Part shown: positions 42,426 through 51,834 of the stretch, one piece after another
Layout: each line of letters begins with the position of its first letter
Position numbering within the stretch: the stretch's first letter is position 1
Source: Paraburkholderia phenazinium
GTDB lineage: Bacteria > Pseudomonadota > Gammaproteobacteria > Burkholderiales > Burkholderiaceae
DNA length: 64,000 bases
Assembly (NCBI RefSeq): GCF_900100735.1
Contig: NZ_FNCJ01000016.1
Location: 110,737 to 174,736 of the forward strand
Direction: 5' to 3'
Position numbers and translations under genes: made by a program
Notes under the pieces: generated by a model
The model's database searches: none
Seen by the model: the letters and a program-made list of their open reading frames with translations, nothing else
Told to the model about the DNA's origin: nothing

Positions 42426-43988
42426 CTAATGACACGCGTGCCTTTCGTACACCGCCCAATGGCCCTCCGCTTTCAGCAAGGTAACCTTGCAGTGATCGTT
42501 GTTGAACAGCGCCGGCGGCACGGGTGCCGTGTGGCGCACAAAGAAGTACCGATAGATTTGCGCCTGGTTCTTTGTCCAGTCGAACGTTTCATAAAACGGC
42601 GTCGCCCCATAGTCCGAAGGGTGAACCGCGGGTAGCCGGTCAAGGCGATAGCGGACTATGAGCGCTGGAAACCACGCAAAGTTGAGGTCGGTCAGCCCTT
42701 GCCGCTCAGCCTGATACCACGCAGGGAAATTGTCGTAGGCAACCGGGTTGCCTGCTGCAGGGCTGCCTTTGTCGATGATCAGTGTGAGCGCCCTTTGCGC
42801 CGGTTCGGTGGCGTCCATCACGCTCTCGAAGTCTGCGCTTTCCGCCGCGAAGTCTAAGGTTTCCTTTGCCTGTATGCCCACAAAAGCGATGCACACCAAT
42901 GCAAGCAACGCCTGCCCGGCTGCAGCGCGTCCCTGTGAGAACCCATGACTCGCGATCGCGGCGTCTGCGCGACAGAACATCAGCGCGTAAAACGGGAAGA
43001 TAAAAAGACCGAAACGCTGGAACACGTAAAACGTGTTCATTCCAAGGCTCGGCAAACCCAGCCACACGACGACGGTGACCGCCATTGGCGTCAGCGCGGC
43101 CGGAGTTCGGTTCACGCGCAGATTCAGCATCAAGGGCGCGGCCAGCAGGACGATGCTAGCCTGAAGAGACGATCCGATATCCGGGTAGATACCCCAAGGG
43201 AAGACGAGAAGCGTCAACGGACGAAGCCATACCTTGCCCCATTGGATACCGAATGGATACATCGATGTCAGGTCGACATTGCGATGAAGCCACGCATAAA
43301 CAACGCACAGCACACCTAGCGAAACGTAGGGCCATAGTGCCGCTATCGCACGCGCTGTCCTCCGTCGCAAGGTGGTGAAATGAAATGCCATACCTATCGC
43401 ACTGACAAACAGGAACACCAGACCATGCGAAAAGAACATCCCCACTCCCGCAGCCAGCAATGCTGTCCCGCGTCGCGTGGTTGGCTGATCGGCGTACCGG
43501 AGCGCCACTAACAGAAACAACACGCCCAGCGGTGCGGCGACCAGGAACGTGAAGAAACCGTATTCGTAGGCGAATCCGAAGAAGGCCGGCAGGAACAGCC
43601 AGTCTAGGCGCGCCTCGCCACCGATTCGTTTGCGCAGCAGCACACACGACGTCACAAAGCCGTAGTACGCGAGCGTCAGCACGAGCTTCACTGCCGCCGT
43701 CGCCGGCATCACGAACGACAATGCGGTTGCCAGCGCATAACCGGTTACGTACGGGGTGAACAGATTGAGGCGCAACAGATCACGCCAGGGCGATACCCCC
43801 AACACCAGATCATGCAGCACCGCAACTTGCGCCACGTGCTGGGGCAAGTCGTCCATCGGGGGATGCGGCGCCAGCCAGAACACCGCGCCCGCGCTGACAA
43901 CAACGATGACGAAGAGCACACGCAGCAGTCTTTCTGCCTGTGCAGCCACGTCTTCGATTGATCTGCGTGTGGTCTGAAACACGTACAT
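42426..43988 (-). CDS. Polytopic membrane protein, possible GT-C type enzyme
   Basis: A 520-residue protein with ten or more hydrophobic helices and a polar C-terminal domain of about 130 residues. After TM1 comes HPPMDDLPQHVAQVAVLHD, an acidic first loop that resembles the catalytic loop of GT-C glycosyltransferases, and later FFTFLVAAPLGVLFLL and FWGIYPDI-like segments. I do not recognise a named family. GGAGG precedes the ATG at 43988; a start at 44171 would need an unconserved 61-residue extension. It is alone in its transcript. If it is GT-C type, it would use a lipid-linked sugar in the inner membrane, which would fit the glycosylation-like genes to the right; this is inference. Confidence 0.6.
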   Translation of the reverse strand: MYVFQTTRRSIEDVAAQAERLLRVLFVIVVVSAGAVFWLAPHPPMDDLPQHVAQVAVLHDLVLGVSPWRDLLRLNLFTPYVTGYALATALSFVMPATAAVKLVLTLAYYGFVTSCVLLRKRIGGEARLDWLFLPAFFGFAYEYGFFTFLVAAPLGVLFLLVALRYADQPTTRRGTALLAAGVGMFFSHGLVFLFVSAIGMAFHFTTLRRRTARAIAALWPYVSLGVLCVVYAWLHRNVDLTSMYPFGIQWGKVWLRPLTLLVFPWGIYPDIGSSLQASIVLLAAPLMLNLRVNRTPAALTPMAVTVVVWLGLPSLGMNTFYVFQRFGLFIFPFYALMFCRADAAIASHGFSQGRAAAGQALLALVCIAFVGIQAKETLDFAAESADFESVMDATEPAQRALTLIIDKGSPAAGNPVAYDNFPAWYQAERQGLTDLNFAWFPALIVRYRLDRLPAVHPSDYGATPFYETFDWTKNQAQIYRYFFVRHTAPVPPALFNNDHCKVTLLKAEGHWAVYERHACH

Positions 43989-44426
43989 GAACACCTCCGG
44001 AACACTGAATGACTGCGGCGTGTCGCGGGGCAAAAGGCTCAGCGTGTTGGTTCGACGATCAATCGTGGCCGCTGCCCAGTTTGCGGGCGAATCTTGACCA
44101 CCCAGCCGCCGATTCCGCCAAGGAAAATGCGGCCATGTGAATTCCCCCGTGAATTCACACGGATACGACATGCGAAAAACGGGCCAGTGTTGAAACAGCG
44201 CGGGTGAGCAGGCTTTCGCTTGCCCTTACTTTGTCGTAAGCCCGCTTTGCTGGACAAAGTGTTGCAGTCTTGAGACTGGGAACTGCTTCCGGGGAAACAT
44301 CGAGCGCGGCCAGCCCGGCGCGCTCACTCGTAACAGGCAGGTGAGATCTCGGTGGAGGTCCGTGAGCGCGTCTGAGAGCGCAAGAGATGTTTCAGAAATG
44401 AGACGCGCCGCGGTTGCGGTTGTGGG
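43989..44426. other. Gene-poor region with an inverted repeat
   Basis: 438 bases between the membrane protein gene and the chemoreceptor remnant. A 72-codon open frame at 44039-44257 (minus) shows no recognisable family and unusual composition; I do not call it a gene. It carries the nine-base inverted repeat listed separately. Confidence 0.5.
44136..44159. repeat. TGTGAATTC-N6-GAATTCACA inverted repeat
   Basis: A perfect nine-base inverted repeat around CCCCGT, about 150 bases upstream of the membrane protein gene. It could be an operator or a small hairpin; no copy was found elsewhere in the window. Confidence 0.5.
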
Positions 44427-44663
44427 CTATTTCCAGCGCTGCGGGGGCGAATCCGGCAATCGTTCGGGCAACGAAAAGGTGTTGACGGCCTCTCGCAATT
44501 CATTTACCTGCGCGCATTGAGGTTTCGATTAATTGCTTGATCTCCATGGCAGCGCTAGCGGACCGTTGAGCAAGCGTGCGCACAGTGCCCCTGGCACACC
44601 GACGGCAATCAGCCCTATCCACAGTATTGCGATCGTTGCGCCCAGCTTCCAGCTCAATTTCAT
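44427..44663 (-). pseudogene. Remnant of a second methyl-accepting chemotaxis protein
   Basis: Three pieces of a chemoreceptor survive in different frames. The first, from the ATG at 44663, reads MKLSWKLGATIAILWIGLIAVGV, an ordinary chemoreceptor TM1. The second reads LAQRSASAAMEIKQLIETS, matching the signalling-tip segment that is LAQRTSAAAKDVKSLIDTS in the intact neighbour at 44743. The third reads NELREAVNTFSL and ends RWK-stop (44427), like a chemoreceptor C-terminus. The sensor, second TM, most of the methylation helices and the distal tip are gone. It lies 80 bases downstream of the intact receptor, suggesting decay of a tandem duplicate. Confidence 0.8.
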
Positions 44664-44742
44664 TTTTTCATAAAAATGCCGCGTCATGATCCTCTGATGA
44701 CCGCAACGCGTCGCGCCGCAAATCGCGGTCTGCCCATTCCTT

Positions 44743-46314
44743 TCATGCCAGGCTCCATCCGAGTCCTCGCCGCCTGCTGAGGGGAAGCGATTGGGTCGCG
44801 TTCGCGCGACGGCTGTCCTGCAGCCTGAACGTACCGACCGCGGCTTTCAGCTTCCCCGCCTGATCGTCCAGCGACTGGGCGGCCGCAGCAGCCTGCTCGA
44901 CCAGCGCGGCGTTCTGTTGCGTCACCTCGTCCATCTGCGTCATGGCCTGACCGACCTGTTCGATACCCTTGCTTTGCTCGTCCGAGGCCGCGGCAATCTC
45001 ACCCATGATGTCCGTGACACGCGACACCGCGGAGATGATCTCTTCCATCGTTGCGCCGGCCTGATCGACCAGTGCCGTGCCTACGCCGATGCGTGAAACC
45101 GAAGTATCGATCAGGCTCTTGACGTCCTTCGCTGCCGCCGATGTGCGCTGCGCAAGCGCGCGCACCTCACCCGCGACCACCGCGAAGCCCCGCCCCTCCT
45201 CGCCGGCTCGCGCCGCTTCGACCGCGGCATTGAGCGCGAGAATATTGGTCTGAAACGCGATGCCTTCGATCATGCCGATGATCTCGGCGATCTTCGATGA
45301 ACTCTCCCTGATTCCGCCCATCGTGCTCACGGCCTCAGACACGACCCGATTGCCGCGCCCGGCAATTTCCGATGCATTCGCAGCCAAGCCGCTCGCCTGA
45401 CGTGCGTTTTCCGCGTTCTGGCGCACCGTGCCCGTCAACTCTTCCATGCTTGCCGCCGTTTGCTCCAGCGACGCCGCCTGCTCCTCGGTGCGTGAGGAAA
45501 GATCGATATTGCCGGCTGCAATCTGCTTTGATGCCACGCTCACCGATTCGGTCGATTCGCGAACCGAAGTCATCACATCCGCCACACGGTCCATAAGATG
45601 ATTGAAAGCGGTCGCGGCAAGCCCGATTTCGTCCATGTTATGTACGGGAACGCGTTTGCCCAGATCGAGCGATTGGCTGACCTCTTGCAGCGTGTTCTGG
45701 ATATGCCCTAACGCCCGCTGGATCGAGCGCGAGAGCGCCAGGATCCATGCGACCACCAGCACGAGCGCCAGAGTCATCACGACAACGACGGTCCTGACCG
45801 CGCTATCGCTGACGTGCTGCGCCTCATCGCCGGCAAGCCGCGCCTGCTGGTCAGTCTCGCTCACGAACTGCTCGAGCAAGGCCTGAAATGGCTGAAAATC
45901 CGAATGATAGAGCACGGTAACCTGATCGTTCGCCGCTTTCGCATCGTGAGCCGCGAGCTTGATCGTTTGCTGGGACTTCTGGTCATACGCATTCCATCCG
46001 GATTCAATGGCCCGGATTTTTTGCATTGCGTCGGGGGTCGTGAACAGTGGACTCACGATGGCCGACCATTGGCCGATGTTCTTCTCTGCGTCGCTGAACA
46101 CCTTCACGGTATCGCTGGAGGTAGGATCGAGCTCGATCGTCGACAACGCGCTGGCCTTGATCTCGGTCAGACCACGAATCTCCTTTTCCGCCGTATGCGA
46201 GGCGCTCTCAGCTGCGCGGATCGAGTTGAGCGCCGTGATAGTCACAGCGATGCTGCCCCCGATGACAAGTAGCGTGACGGCGATCAGAATCTGAAGCTTG
46301 AGCTTGATTTTCAT
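44743..46314 (-). CDS. Methyl-accepting chemotaxis protein
   Basis: A 523-residue chemoreceptor. TM1 (LKLQILIAVTLLVIGGSIAV) and TM2 (about residues 190-212, VVVVMTLALVLVVAWILAL) bracket a four-helix-bundle ligand domain of the Tar kind (about 150 residues). HAMP follows, then methylation helices with EEQAASLEQTAASMEELT and the conserved tip IIGMIEGIAFQTNILALNAAVEAARAGE. No C-terminal CheR-binding pentapeptide (NWETF) is seen. Start at 46314; longer in-frame starts add 54 unlikely residues. Ligand unknown. Beside it are the remains of another receptor. Confidence 0.92.
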   Translation of the reverse strand: MKIKLKLQILIAVTLLVIGGSIAVTITALNSIRAAESASHTAEKEIRGLTEIKASALSTIELDPTSSDTVKVFSDAEKNIGQWSAIVSPLFTTPDAMQKIRAIESGWNAYDQKSQQTIKLAAHDAKAANDQVTVLYHSDFQPFQALLEQFVSETDQQARLAGDEAQHVSDSAVRTVVVVMTLALVLVVAWILALSRSIQRALGHIQNTLQEVSQSLDLGKRVPVHNMDEIGLAATAFNHLMDRVADVMTSVRESTESVSVASKQIAAGNIDLSSRTEEQAASLEQTAASMEELTGTVRQNAENARQASGLAANASEIAGRGNRVVSEAVSTMGGIRESSSKIAEIIGMIEGIAFQTNILALNAAVEAARAGEEGRGFAVVAGEVRALAQRTSAAAKDVKSLIDTSVSRIGVGTALVDQAGATMEEIISAVSRVTDIMGEIAAASDEQSKGIEQVGQAMTQMDEVTQQNAALVEQAAAAAQSLDDQAGKLKAAVGTFRLQDSRRANATQSLPLSRRRGLGWSLA

Positions 46315-46491
46315 CTTTGTGCGTTCTACCCGTTGGAATTCGTATCCGGGTTTACGGCGCACGTCTGTCCCGTCTGAACCGGAGTTCACAAACGTTGACA
46401 TAGCTTTTGTGGTTAAGACCTCAAGGCCATCGGAAGACAGCCATACCGGTGTCGAGGCGCGGAAGTGCTTCGACACTCGTAATTTGCTAGC

Positions 46492-47361
46492 TCAGAAATC
46501 TTGCCTAAACGTCTCGTACACTCGCATCCCGAGTCGATATTCAGATGACGTGGCGTTTACGGTTGTGAGCGCCTCCAATGCGGGTAAGTCGAGCGTAGTA
46601 TTCCCGGCAAATAGAAGACGACGCAGAACATTGACCCATAAATATTCTTCAGGATCGACGGTTTGCGATAGATTCTCGTTCGATGTAATGGTCGACGGCA
46701 TCTCGAAGCGCGGTGTAGCGAGAAATGGAACCAGTAAGCTACATGACAGCTCACCAGTCTCGATCCAGCGAAGATATAACCTGTCAATCGGTACGTCCGG
46801 TTGCTCACGTACATCGTTGATCAGACGCAACAACGTTCGTTTGCCGCGGGGTGTCACAAGATAGGCTGCCGCGCAGTAGGCATAGATTCCTTTCGTATCG
46901 AGTATGTCCACTCCTGAGAATTGTCGGCTGCCACCATCACCATTTAGTTCTACGTCGTTTATGTTCAAATGCCTTTCCGCGGCGGCAAGTAGCAACGGGG
47001 CTTTAAGCCAATACATTGCACAGTCCAGAAATACTATATCCGCGGTTGGCGTTCGTTCGATGAACGATTGCATGTTACTTTCGGTAATGGTGGACGAAAA
47101 ATATCGACTGATCTCGGCATCGTCCTCGAATATGGCCGTTACCGTCTCTGGATCCGCCTGCTGGATGATCAACTCGTGCGATCGGCGGCACGCCCAAACG
47201 TTATTGTCCAGCTTTGCTTCGTACGGACCAGCGACGTGACCATCGACAGCTGGGAAACGGCGAATCCACTCTGCCAGATCGAGGCTATCAAGCTGCTCCT
47301 CAAAAAGTTGGCGACGCTCAACAGACCGGTCGAGATTAATGTAATAGCCATCTAGCCGCAT
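46492..47361 (-). CDS. Glycosyltransferase family 25 protein
   Basis: A 289-residue GT25-type enzyme: DGYYINLDRSVERRQLF at the start, WACRRSHELI, and the metal-binding EDD in AIFEDDAEIS, then DIVFLDCAMYWL and a TPRGKRTLL segment. GT25 members transfer galactose or glucose to lipooligosaccharide or, in some systems, to other glycans. The gene is visibly richer in A and T than its neighbours, suggesting transfer. It is 177 bases from the chemoreceptor and is divergent from the TPR/GT9-like gene at 47623; the 261 bases between show no clear motif. Confidence 0.8.
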   Translation of the reverse strand: MRLDGYYINLDRSVERRQLFEEQLDSLDLAEWIRRFPAVDGHVAGPYEAKLDNNVWACRRSHELIIQQADPETVTAIFEDDAEISRYFSSTITESNMQSFIERTPTADIVFLDCAMYWLKAPLLLAAAERHLNINDVELNGDGGSRQFSGVDILDTKGIYAYCAAAYLVTPRGKRTLLRLINDVREQPDVPIDRLYLRWIETGELSCSLLVPFLATPRFEMPSTITSNENLSQTVDPEEYLWVNVLRRLLFAGNTTLDLPALEALTTVNATSSEYRLGMRVYETFRQDF

Positions 47362-47622
47362 AGGTAGTCAAACCTGAAGAATTCCGTCTACAGAGAGGCT
47401 ACCAGCGCGCGTCTTTAAAGTTGTTAACCTTTGTGACGCGTCGCGTTAGATCAGAGGGCCATCGCACATAGAGCCTCTACAGAACTTTCACGGATTAGGT
47501 CGCAAGATCAATTGCAGGGAACCATCAGCAGCAAAAACGCACATCGTTCACAATAGTTCACGATATAGCTGCACCACTACGGTAGAAGATACCCTTTATT
47601 ACTATGCCGGGGTATCAACTGC

Positions 47623-49017
47623 ATGAATGTGGATAGCTACGACAAGCTTCAATTCGCTCTGCTTAGTGGTCGTGTCGACGAATGCGGCGCCTTCCTCGCA
47701 TCGCGACACGAGTCGGACAAGGGGAGTGCAGAATACTGGTATTGGCTTGCCCAGATGTATTACCGCTCAGGTCGCTTCCAGGACGCGCTAGATGTCGGCT
47801 CAAAGCTCACGCGCGAGGCAGGCGTTTTTGCCATGCACTTCCACTTCATGGCAGATGTGTGCGCGCACCTCGGTGTGACGGATATCGGTCTTTCGGCACT
47901 CGATACGCTGGCATCCAAACCTGAGCTTGCGGCTGCATCGTCCTACTATGTGCGGCTGTGCGGCTATCACTATCTCGGCGAAGATGACGCTGTGCTGAGC
48001 GTGCGGCGCGACGCCGTTACGCCGCTCTCTCCCGGAAGCGAGCAATATCGCGCGCGCAGTGTGATGCGTAGCCAGGGCATTGCCACTGGGGTCGGCGCGT
48101 TCTGCTCGACGTATTGCAGCCGGCAGGCGGTAGCCGATTTTTCGCCAACGCTGAATGTCGAGCGCTACTGGTGTGGCCAGCGTGAACTGCCCAAGCGGCT
48201 CTCGATCGAGGGACATTCGTCCGGTTTCGGCGATTTCATTCAATGGGCCCGCTACGCGCAGGCCTTGCAGGCGCTTGGCGTGGAAATCAGCTGGGCCGCT
48301 GGGCTCAATGGAATACTGGGTGACTACAAACTCAACGATCACAGCCATCAGCTCGCGCAGCAACTCGTCGCGGCCGGTTTCGTTTGCGGGCGCAACGATA
48401 CGTCCATGTGGAGCGACCCCTTCGCTTTATTTGCGTCGCTATTTCCCGTTCTCAACTATGGATCGACGGACCGCTATATCGCGCAGCGTACGGACAATCA
48501 GGTTGAGCAAACACTGAACGACATCCGCCAGCGAGCACAAGGCAGAAGATGCGTCGGCATTTTCTGGTCCTCGTGTGAGTCAAACAACCTTTACGCGAGC
48601 AGGAGCCTTCTTCACCAGCATCTCGCACCCGTATGGGATGCCTCGGACGACATTCATTGGGTCATCATGCAACGCGGATACCAGCGAGCGTGTTGGCTAG
48701 ACGGTTCGTACTCGAAAGACCCACAACGCTGCACGATCCTGCCGGCGCACATTAGCCTTGCGCAAACCATTGGCATCATCGATTGCCTGGACGGCTTTGT
48801 CGGCAACGACGGCGTACTATCTCACGCTGCCGGCGCACTCAACAAGCCTGGCTATTTGTTGCTCAACGCACGGTGCGCCGACTGGCGTTACGAGCAAAGC
48901 GTCGGCACCACGCCGTGGTATCCGTCGCTAAAGGTGCTCAGGCCCGACACGATGGGCGATTGGGACGCGGTGGTGGCAAAACTCATATCGAGCGTCAAAA
49001 GTTGGGAGGCCGCGTAA
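47623..49017 (+). CDS. TPR / GT9-like glycosyltransferase domain protein
   Basis: A 464-residue protein. Residues about 10-150 form degenerate tetratricopeptide-like helix pairs (AEYWYWLAQMYYRSGRFQDALDVG). The C-terminal half resembles the GT9-like domain of the two proteins at 58689 and 60395: GFGDFIQWARYAQAL (their GLGDVIQFARYAPLL and GYGDVLQFVRFLPLI) and GVLSHAAGALNKPGYLLLNARCADWRYE near the end. The core Asp of that last motif reads Asn-Asp-Gly here. It is about 100 residues shorter than those two. Its convergent neighbour is the MalT-type regulator. Likely a glycosyltransferase or its TPR partner. Confidence 0.7.
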   Translation: MNVDSYDKLQFALLSGRVDECGAFLASRHESDKGSAEYWYWLAQMYYRSGRFQDALDVGSKLTREAGVFAMHFHFMADVCAHLGVTDIGLSALDTLASKPELAAASSYYVRLCGYHYLGEDDAVLSVRRDAVTPLSPGSEQYRARSVMRSQGIATGVGAFCSTYCSRQAVADFSPTLNVERYWCGQRELPKRLSIEGHSSGFGDFIQWARYAQALQALGVEISWAAGLNGILGDYKLNDHSHQLAQQLVAAGFVCGRNDTSMWSDPFALFASLFPVLNYGSTDRYIAQRTDNQVEQTLNDIRQRAQGRRCVGIFWSSCESNNLYASRSLLHQHLAPVWDASDDIHWVIMQRGYQRACWLDGSYSKDPQRCTILPAHISLAQTIGIIDCLDGFVGNDGVLSHAAGALNKPGYLLLNARCADWRYEQSVGTTPWYPSLKVLRPDTMGDWDAVVAKLISSVKSWEAA

Positions 49018-49053
49018 CACTGGCGCCATCGCCGGTTGCATTGCGTATTGCCA

Positions 49054-51834
49054 CTACATAGCAGCACGGTCCTCGCCAACCCCGACCCCAAGAGCTTTCT
49101 GCACAGCTTCGATTCGCGAACTTGCATTGAGCTTTTCGAAGATTTTTTTCAAATGCCACTTGACGGTCTCAGGCGCCAGCTTCAACGAGCGGCCGATTTC
49201 CTTATTCGAAAGACCACAGGCAACGTGGTTAAGCACCTCGAACTCCCGCGCGCTTAGCTTGTCCGACGACATCGTCAGCGCCTCAACAGGCGTAGGTGAT
49301 GCAGCCGGTGAACCGCCAGCACCGTCGAAAGCTGCCAGCAATCGATCGACATAGGCCGCTTCGACGTTGGAGACGTCCCCTGAGATCTGGCGAAACCGTT
49401 GCAGCAACGCCCGCACTGGCTGCCCTTCATCCAAGAAGCTGGTAATCATGCCACTCACCTCGCCAAGGCTCAGCGCGCGTCCGAGCGTAATGAGTGCCCG
49501 TTCAGACGCTCCGCATTGTTCCAACGCGAGGGCCAGCAGTACGGAAATAACCACCTCATAACAACGCCAGCCCATCGCGGCTACCGTATCCAGGGAACGT
49601 TCGAGGAGCGTCACCGCCTCATCGGCAAGTTCCTCGGCAATCAGCACGCGGGCCTGCAGGAGGCAGTAGCTTGTCCAGGTTTCCACAGCGGACCCCATCC
49701 GCCCTTCGCACATCATTGGCACGCTCGCGCCCAGTTCGTCAGCGATCTGCCTGGCCTCGGCAACGCAGCCCTCTACAAGCAATAGTCTTACCGTTTCAAC
49801 ATCGCACGCGAGCTTGAGACGTAGCCAGTGTCGGGATACAGCGACTTGTCGACCGTCTTCGAGAACAGCCAGCGCCGAACCTGTCTCTCCATCGCGCCAT
49901 AGAAGGCGCGCCGCCGTAAGCACATGCCGGATCAACGCACCGAGTGTAGAAGCCTCCAATGCAATCGTCGTGCGGCCCGCGATCAACTTCCGCGCTCGCG
50001 TAAGCTCATTGCGTTCGTAGTAGATCGACGCAAGGCAACCCGCCAGCCCCACCGCACAAATTGAAGAATGACCTAGAGCGCTTTCGGCACGCGGAAGCGT
50101 CTCCTCGAAAACTCGCCTTGCTTCAGGCAGCTCGCCATGTACTAGTGCAGCAAGACCGTACATAAAGTTTCGCAGCATATCTGAGTAGATCGGCCCCTGA
50201 CTCTGTTCCACGCGGTCTTTTGCAACGTCCCATATGCGACGTATCTGCTCAAAGTTTCCCCTATACATCAAGCCAAAAAATTGTGCTATTTGCGCGTAGC
50301 GCTTTACCCATGGCGCCGTAGACGCCCGCGAGGCCACCGCGATACACCCGAGTTCGAGCGCACGTTCGCTGTCGTCGCTAATACCGGCAATCAGTGCGCC
50401 TATAGCGTTCACCTCCGCCAGTGCGGCTTCGTCGACCATGCCACTATCATCGCGACACGTCCGGCCAATTTCGTCCGTAACAACGCGGAATTCCCTCGGG
50501 ACACTGGTCGTTTGAAGCGAGAACACAAGCGCCCATGCTTTCGCAAGACGCAGGCGCAGCCGCCCCTGGATAACATCCGGTGGCAGTTTGCGAATCCACC
50601 CTAGCAACGTGTGCGGCTCACCACGTTCGAGCATTTCCATCGCACAGTTCTCGACCCACTGCGCAGCCTGCTGCAGGTCGCCTGCTGCCAGTGCATGCCT
50701 GACTGCCTCGGGCCACAGACGTGCTCCTGCAAACCATTGGGACGCACGACGATGCAACACTGGAACCTGTTGCGGCATCTGGCGGACAAGACGCCGCCGA
50801 AGCGCGTCGGACAGCAGTGCGTGATAGCGGTACCAGTCCTGTTTTTCATCAAGTGGCCGGATGAACACGTTATGCCGTTCGAGCCAGTCGAGCTTTGCAC
50901 CGCTTGCCCCTCCAGCGCCCATGATGGCGTCGCACACGGCAGGGGTGAGCCGCTCAAGAATCGACGTGTACAACAAAAACTTCAGCATAGGCGGCGGCAA
51001 TTGCGCCAGCACCGTATCGTTCAGGTAACGATCGATCCCGGAACTGGTGCCGGCAAGGTTACTGGCAACCCTGGTCGCATCGCCGACCTGAGTGAGTGCA
51101 AGGGAAGCCAGTTGCAAACCCGCCACCCACCCTTCGGTTGCTCCGTTCAACAGCTCGACGCTGGTTCGGTCGTGCAACACCCGACCTTTCTGGTCAAAGA
51201 ACGCCTGCGCTTCGTCGATAGAAAAGCGGAGATCGTCGGCATCGATTCGCGTCAGCTTTCCTGGCGCCCTAAGCTGACCGAGCGTCAAGGCAGGTTCAGC
51301 GCGTGCTCCGAGCAGTACATGCAGGTTTTCGGGGGCGTAGCGCAGCAGACGGGACACAATCGCAAGAACAGGCTTCGCAGTCAGGCGATCGGCGTCATCC
51401 AGGACGAGGAAAACGCACCGGCCGCATGCAGCGATCCCATTCAAGAGCACTGAAATGACAGTTTTGATGGGGGCCATCGCATCGTTATTGAGGAGTTGCT
51501 GCGCGTGCCACGCGACGTCCTCCGACGCCCGTGAGAATGCCGCCACCAGATAGGCACCGAACTGCTGCGGATCGTCGTCTTCCTCGTCGAGGCTGAGCCA
51601 TGCAACCGGATGCTGTTGCTCCGACAGCGCTTCACTCCATCCAGCAAGCAAGGTTGTCTTGCCGAAGCCCGCTGGGGCGGTCACGACGGTTACACCGTGC
51701 GCCGGCCACGCATGCAGCCGCTCGAGCAATGCGTGCCGTTGCACGCAACCCGGTGGGAGACGCGGTGGGATCATCTTGGTCTGAATCAGCGACACGCTCC
51801 ATTCGCGCTCGCCACGGTCTGAAGATGCTTCCAT
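49054..51834 (-). CDS. MalT/LuxR-type ATP-dependent transcriptional regulator
   Basis: A 926-residue STAND ATPase regulator. Walker A is APAGFGKTTLLAGW near residue 60, Walker B FLVLDDADRL near 155; NB-ARC-like and winged-helix domains follow, then a long helical TPR region (about 400-830) and a C-terminal LuxR helix-turn-helix (LSAREFEVLNHVACGLSNKEIGRSL quoted in part, then APETVKWHLKKIF). MalT-type proteins bind an inducer and ATP, then form oligomers that activate nearby promoters. GGAGGAG lies upstream of the ATG at 51834. Its 5' leader contains a strong hairpin, and motif copies at 52290-52335 lie further upstream. The likely targets are the adhesin/glycosylation genes nearby. Confidence 0.85.
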   Translation of the reverse strand: MEASSDRGEREWSVSLIQTKMIPPRLPPGCVQRHALLERLHAWPAHGVTVVTAPAGFGKTTLLAGWSEALSEQQHPVAWLSLDEEDDDPQQFGAYLVAAFSRASEDVAWHAQQLLNNDAMAPIKTVISVLLNGIAACGRCVFLVLDDADRLTAKPVLAIVSRLLRYAPENLHVLLGARAEPALTLGQLRAPGKLTRIDADDLRFSIDEAQAFFDQKGRVLHDRTSVELLNGATEGWVAGLQLASLALTQVGDATRVASNLAGTSSGIDRYLNDTVLAQLPPPMLKFLLYTSILERLTPAVCDAIMGAGGASGAKLDWLERHNVFIRPLDEKQDWYRYHALLSDALRRRLVRQMPQQVPVLHRRASQWFAGARLWPEAVRHALAAGDLQQAAQWVENCAMEMLERGEPHTLLGWIRKLPPDVIQGRLRLRLAKAWALVFSLQTTSVPREFRVVTDEIGRTCRDDSGMVDEAALAEVNAIGALIAGISDDSERALELGCIAVASRASTAPWVKRYAQIAQFFGLMYRGNFEQIRRIWDVAKDRVEQSQGPIYSDMLRNFMYGLAALVHGELPEARRVFEETLPRAESALGHSSICAVGLAGCLASIYYERNELTRARKLIAGRTTIALEASTLGALIRHVLTAARLLWRDGETGSALAVLEDGRQVAVSRHWLRLKLACDVETVRLLLVEGCVAEARQIADELGASVPMMCEGRMGSAVETWTSYCLLQARVLIAEELADEAVTLLERSLDTVAAMGWRCYEVVISVLLALALEQCGASERALITLGRALSLGEVSGMITSFLDEGQPVRALLQRFRQISGDVSNVEAAYVDRLLAAFDGAGGSPAASPTPVEALTMSSDKLSAREFEVLNHVACGLSNKEIGRSLKLAPETVKWHLKKIFEKLNASSRIEAVQKALGVGVGEDRAAM

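Noticed and set aside
42426..44171. Longer start for the membrane protein
   Set aside because: The extra 61 residues are hydrophilic and unconserved in look, and the GGAGG site belongs to the ATG at 43988.
44039..44257. 72-codon minus-strand open frame, possibly an insertion-sequence remnant
   Set aside because: No transposase motif, no terminal repeats, no ribosome site; I could not match it to any family.
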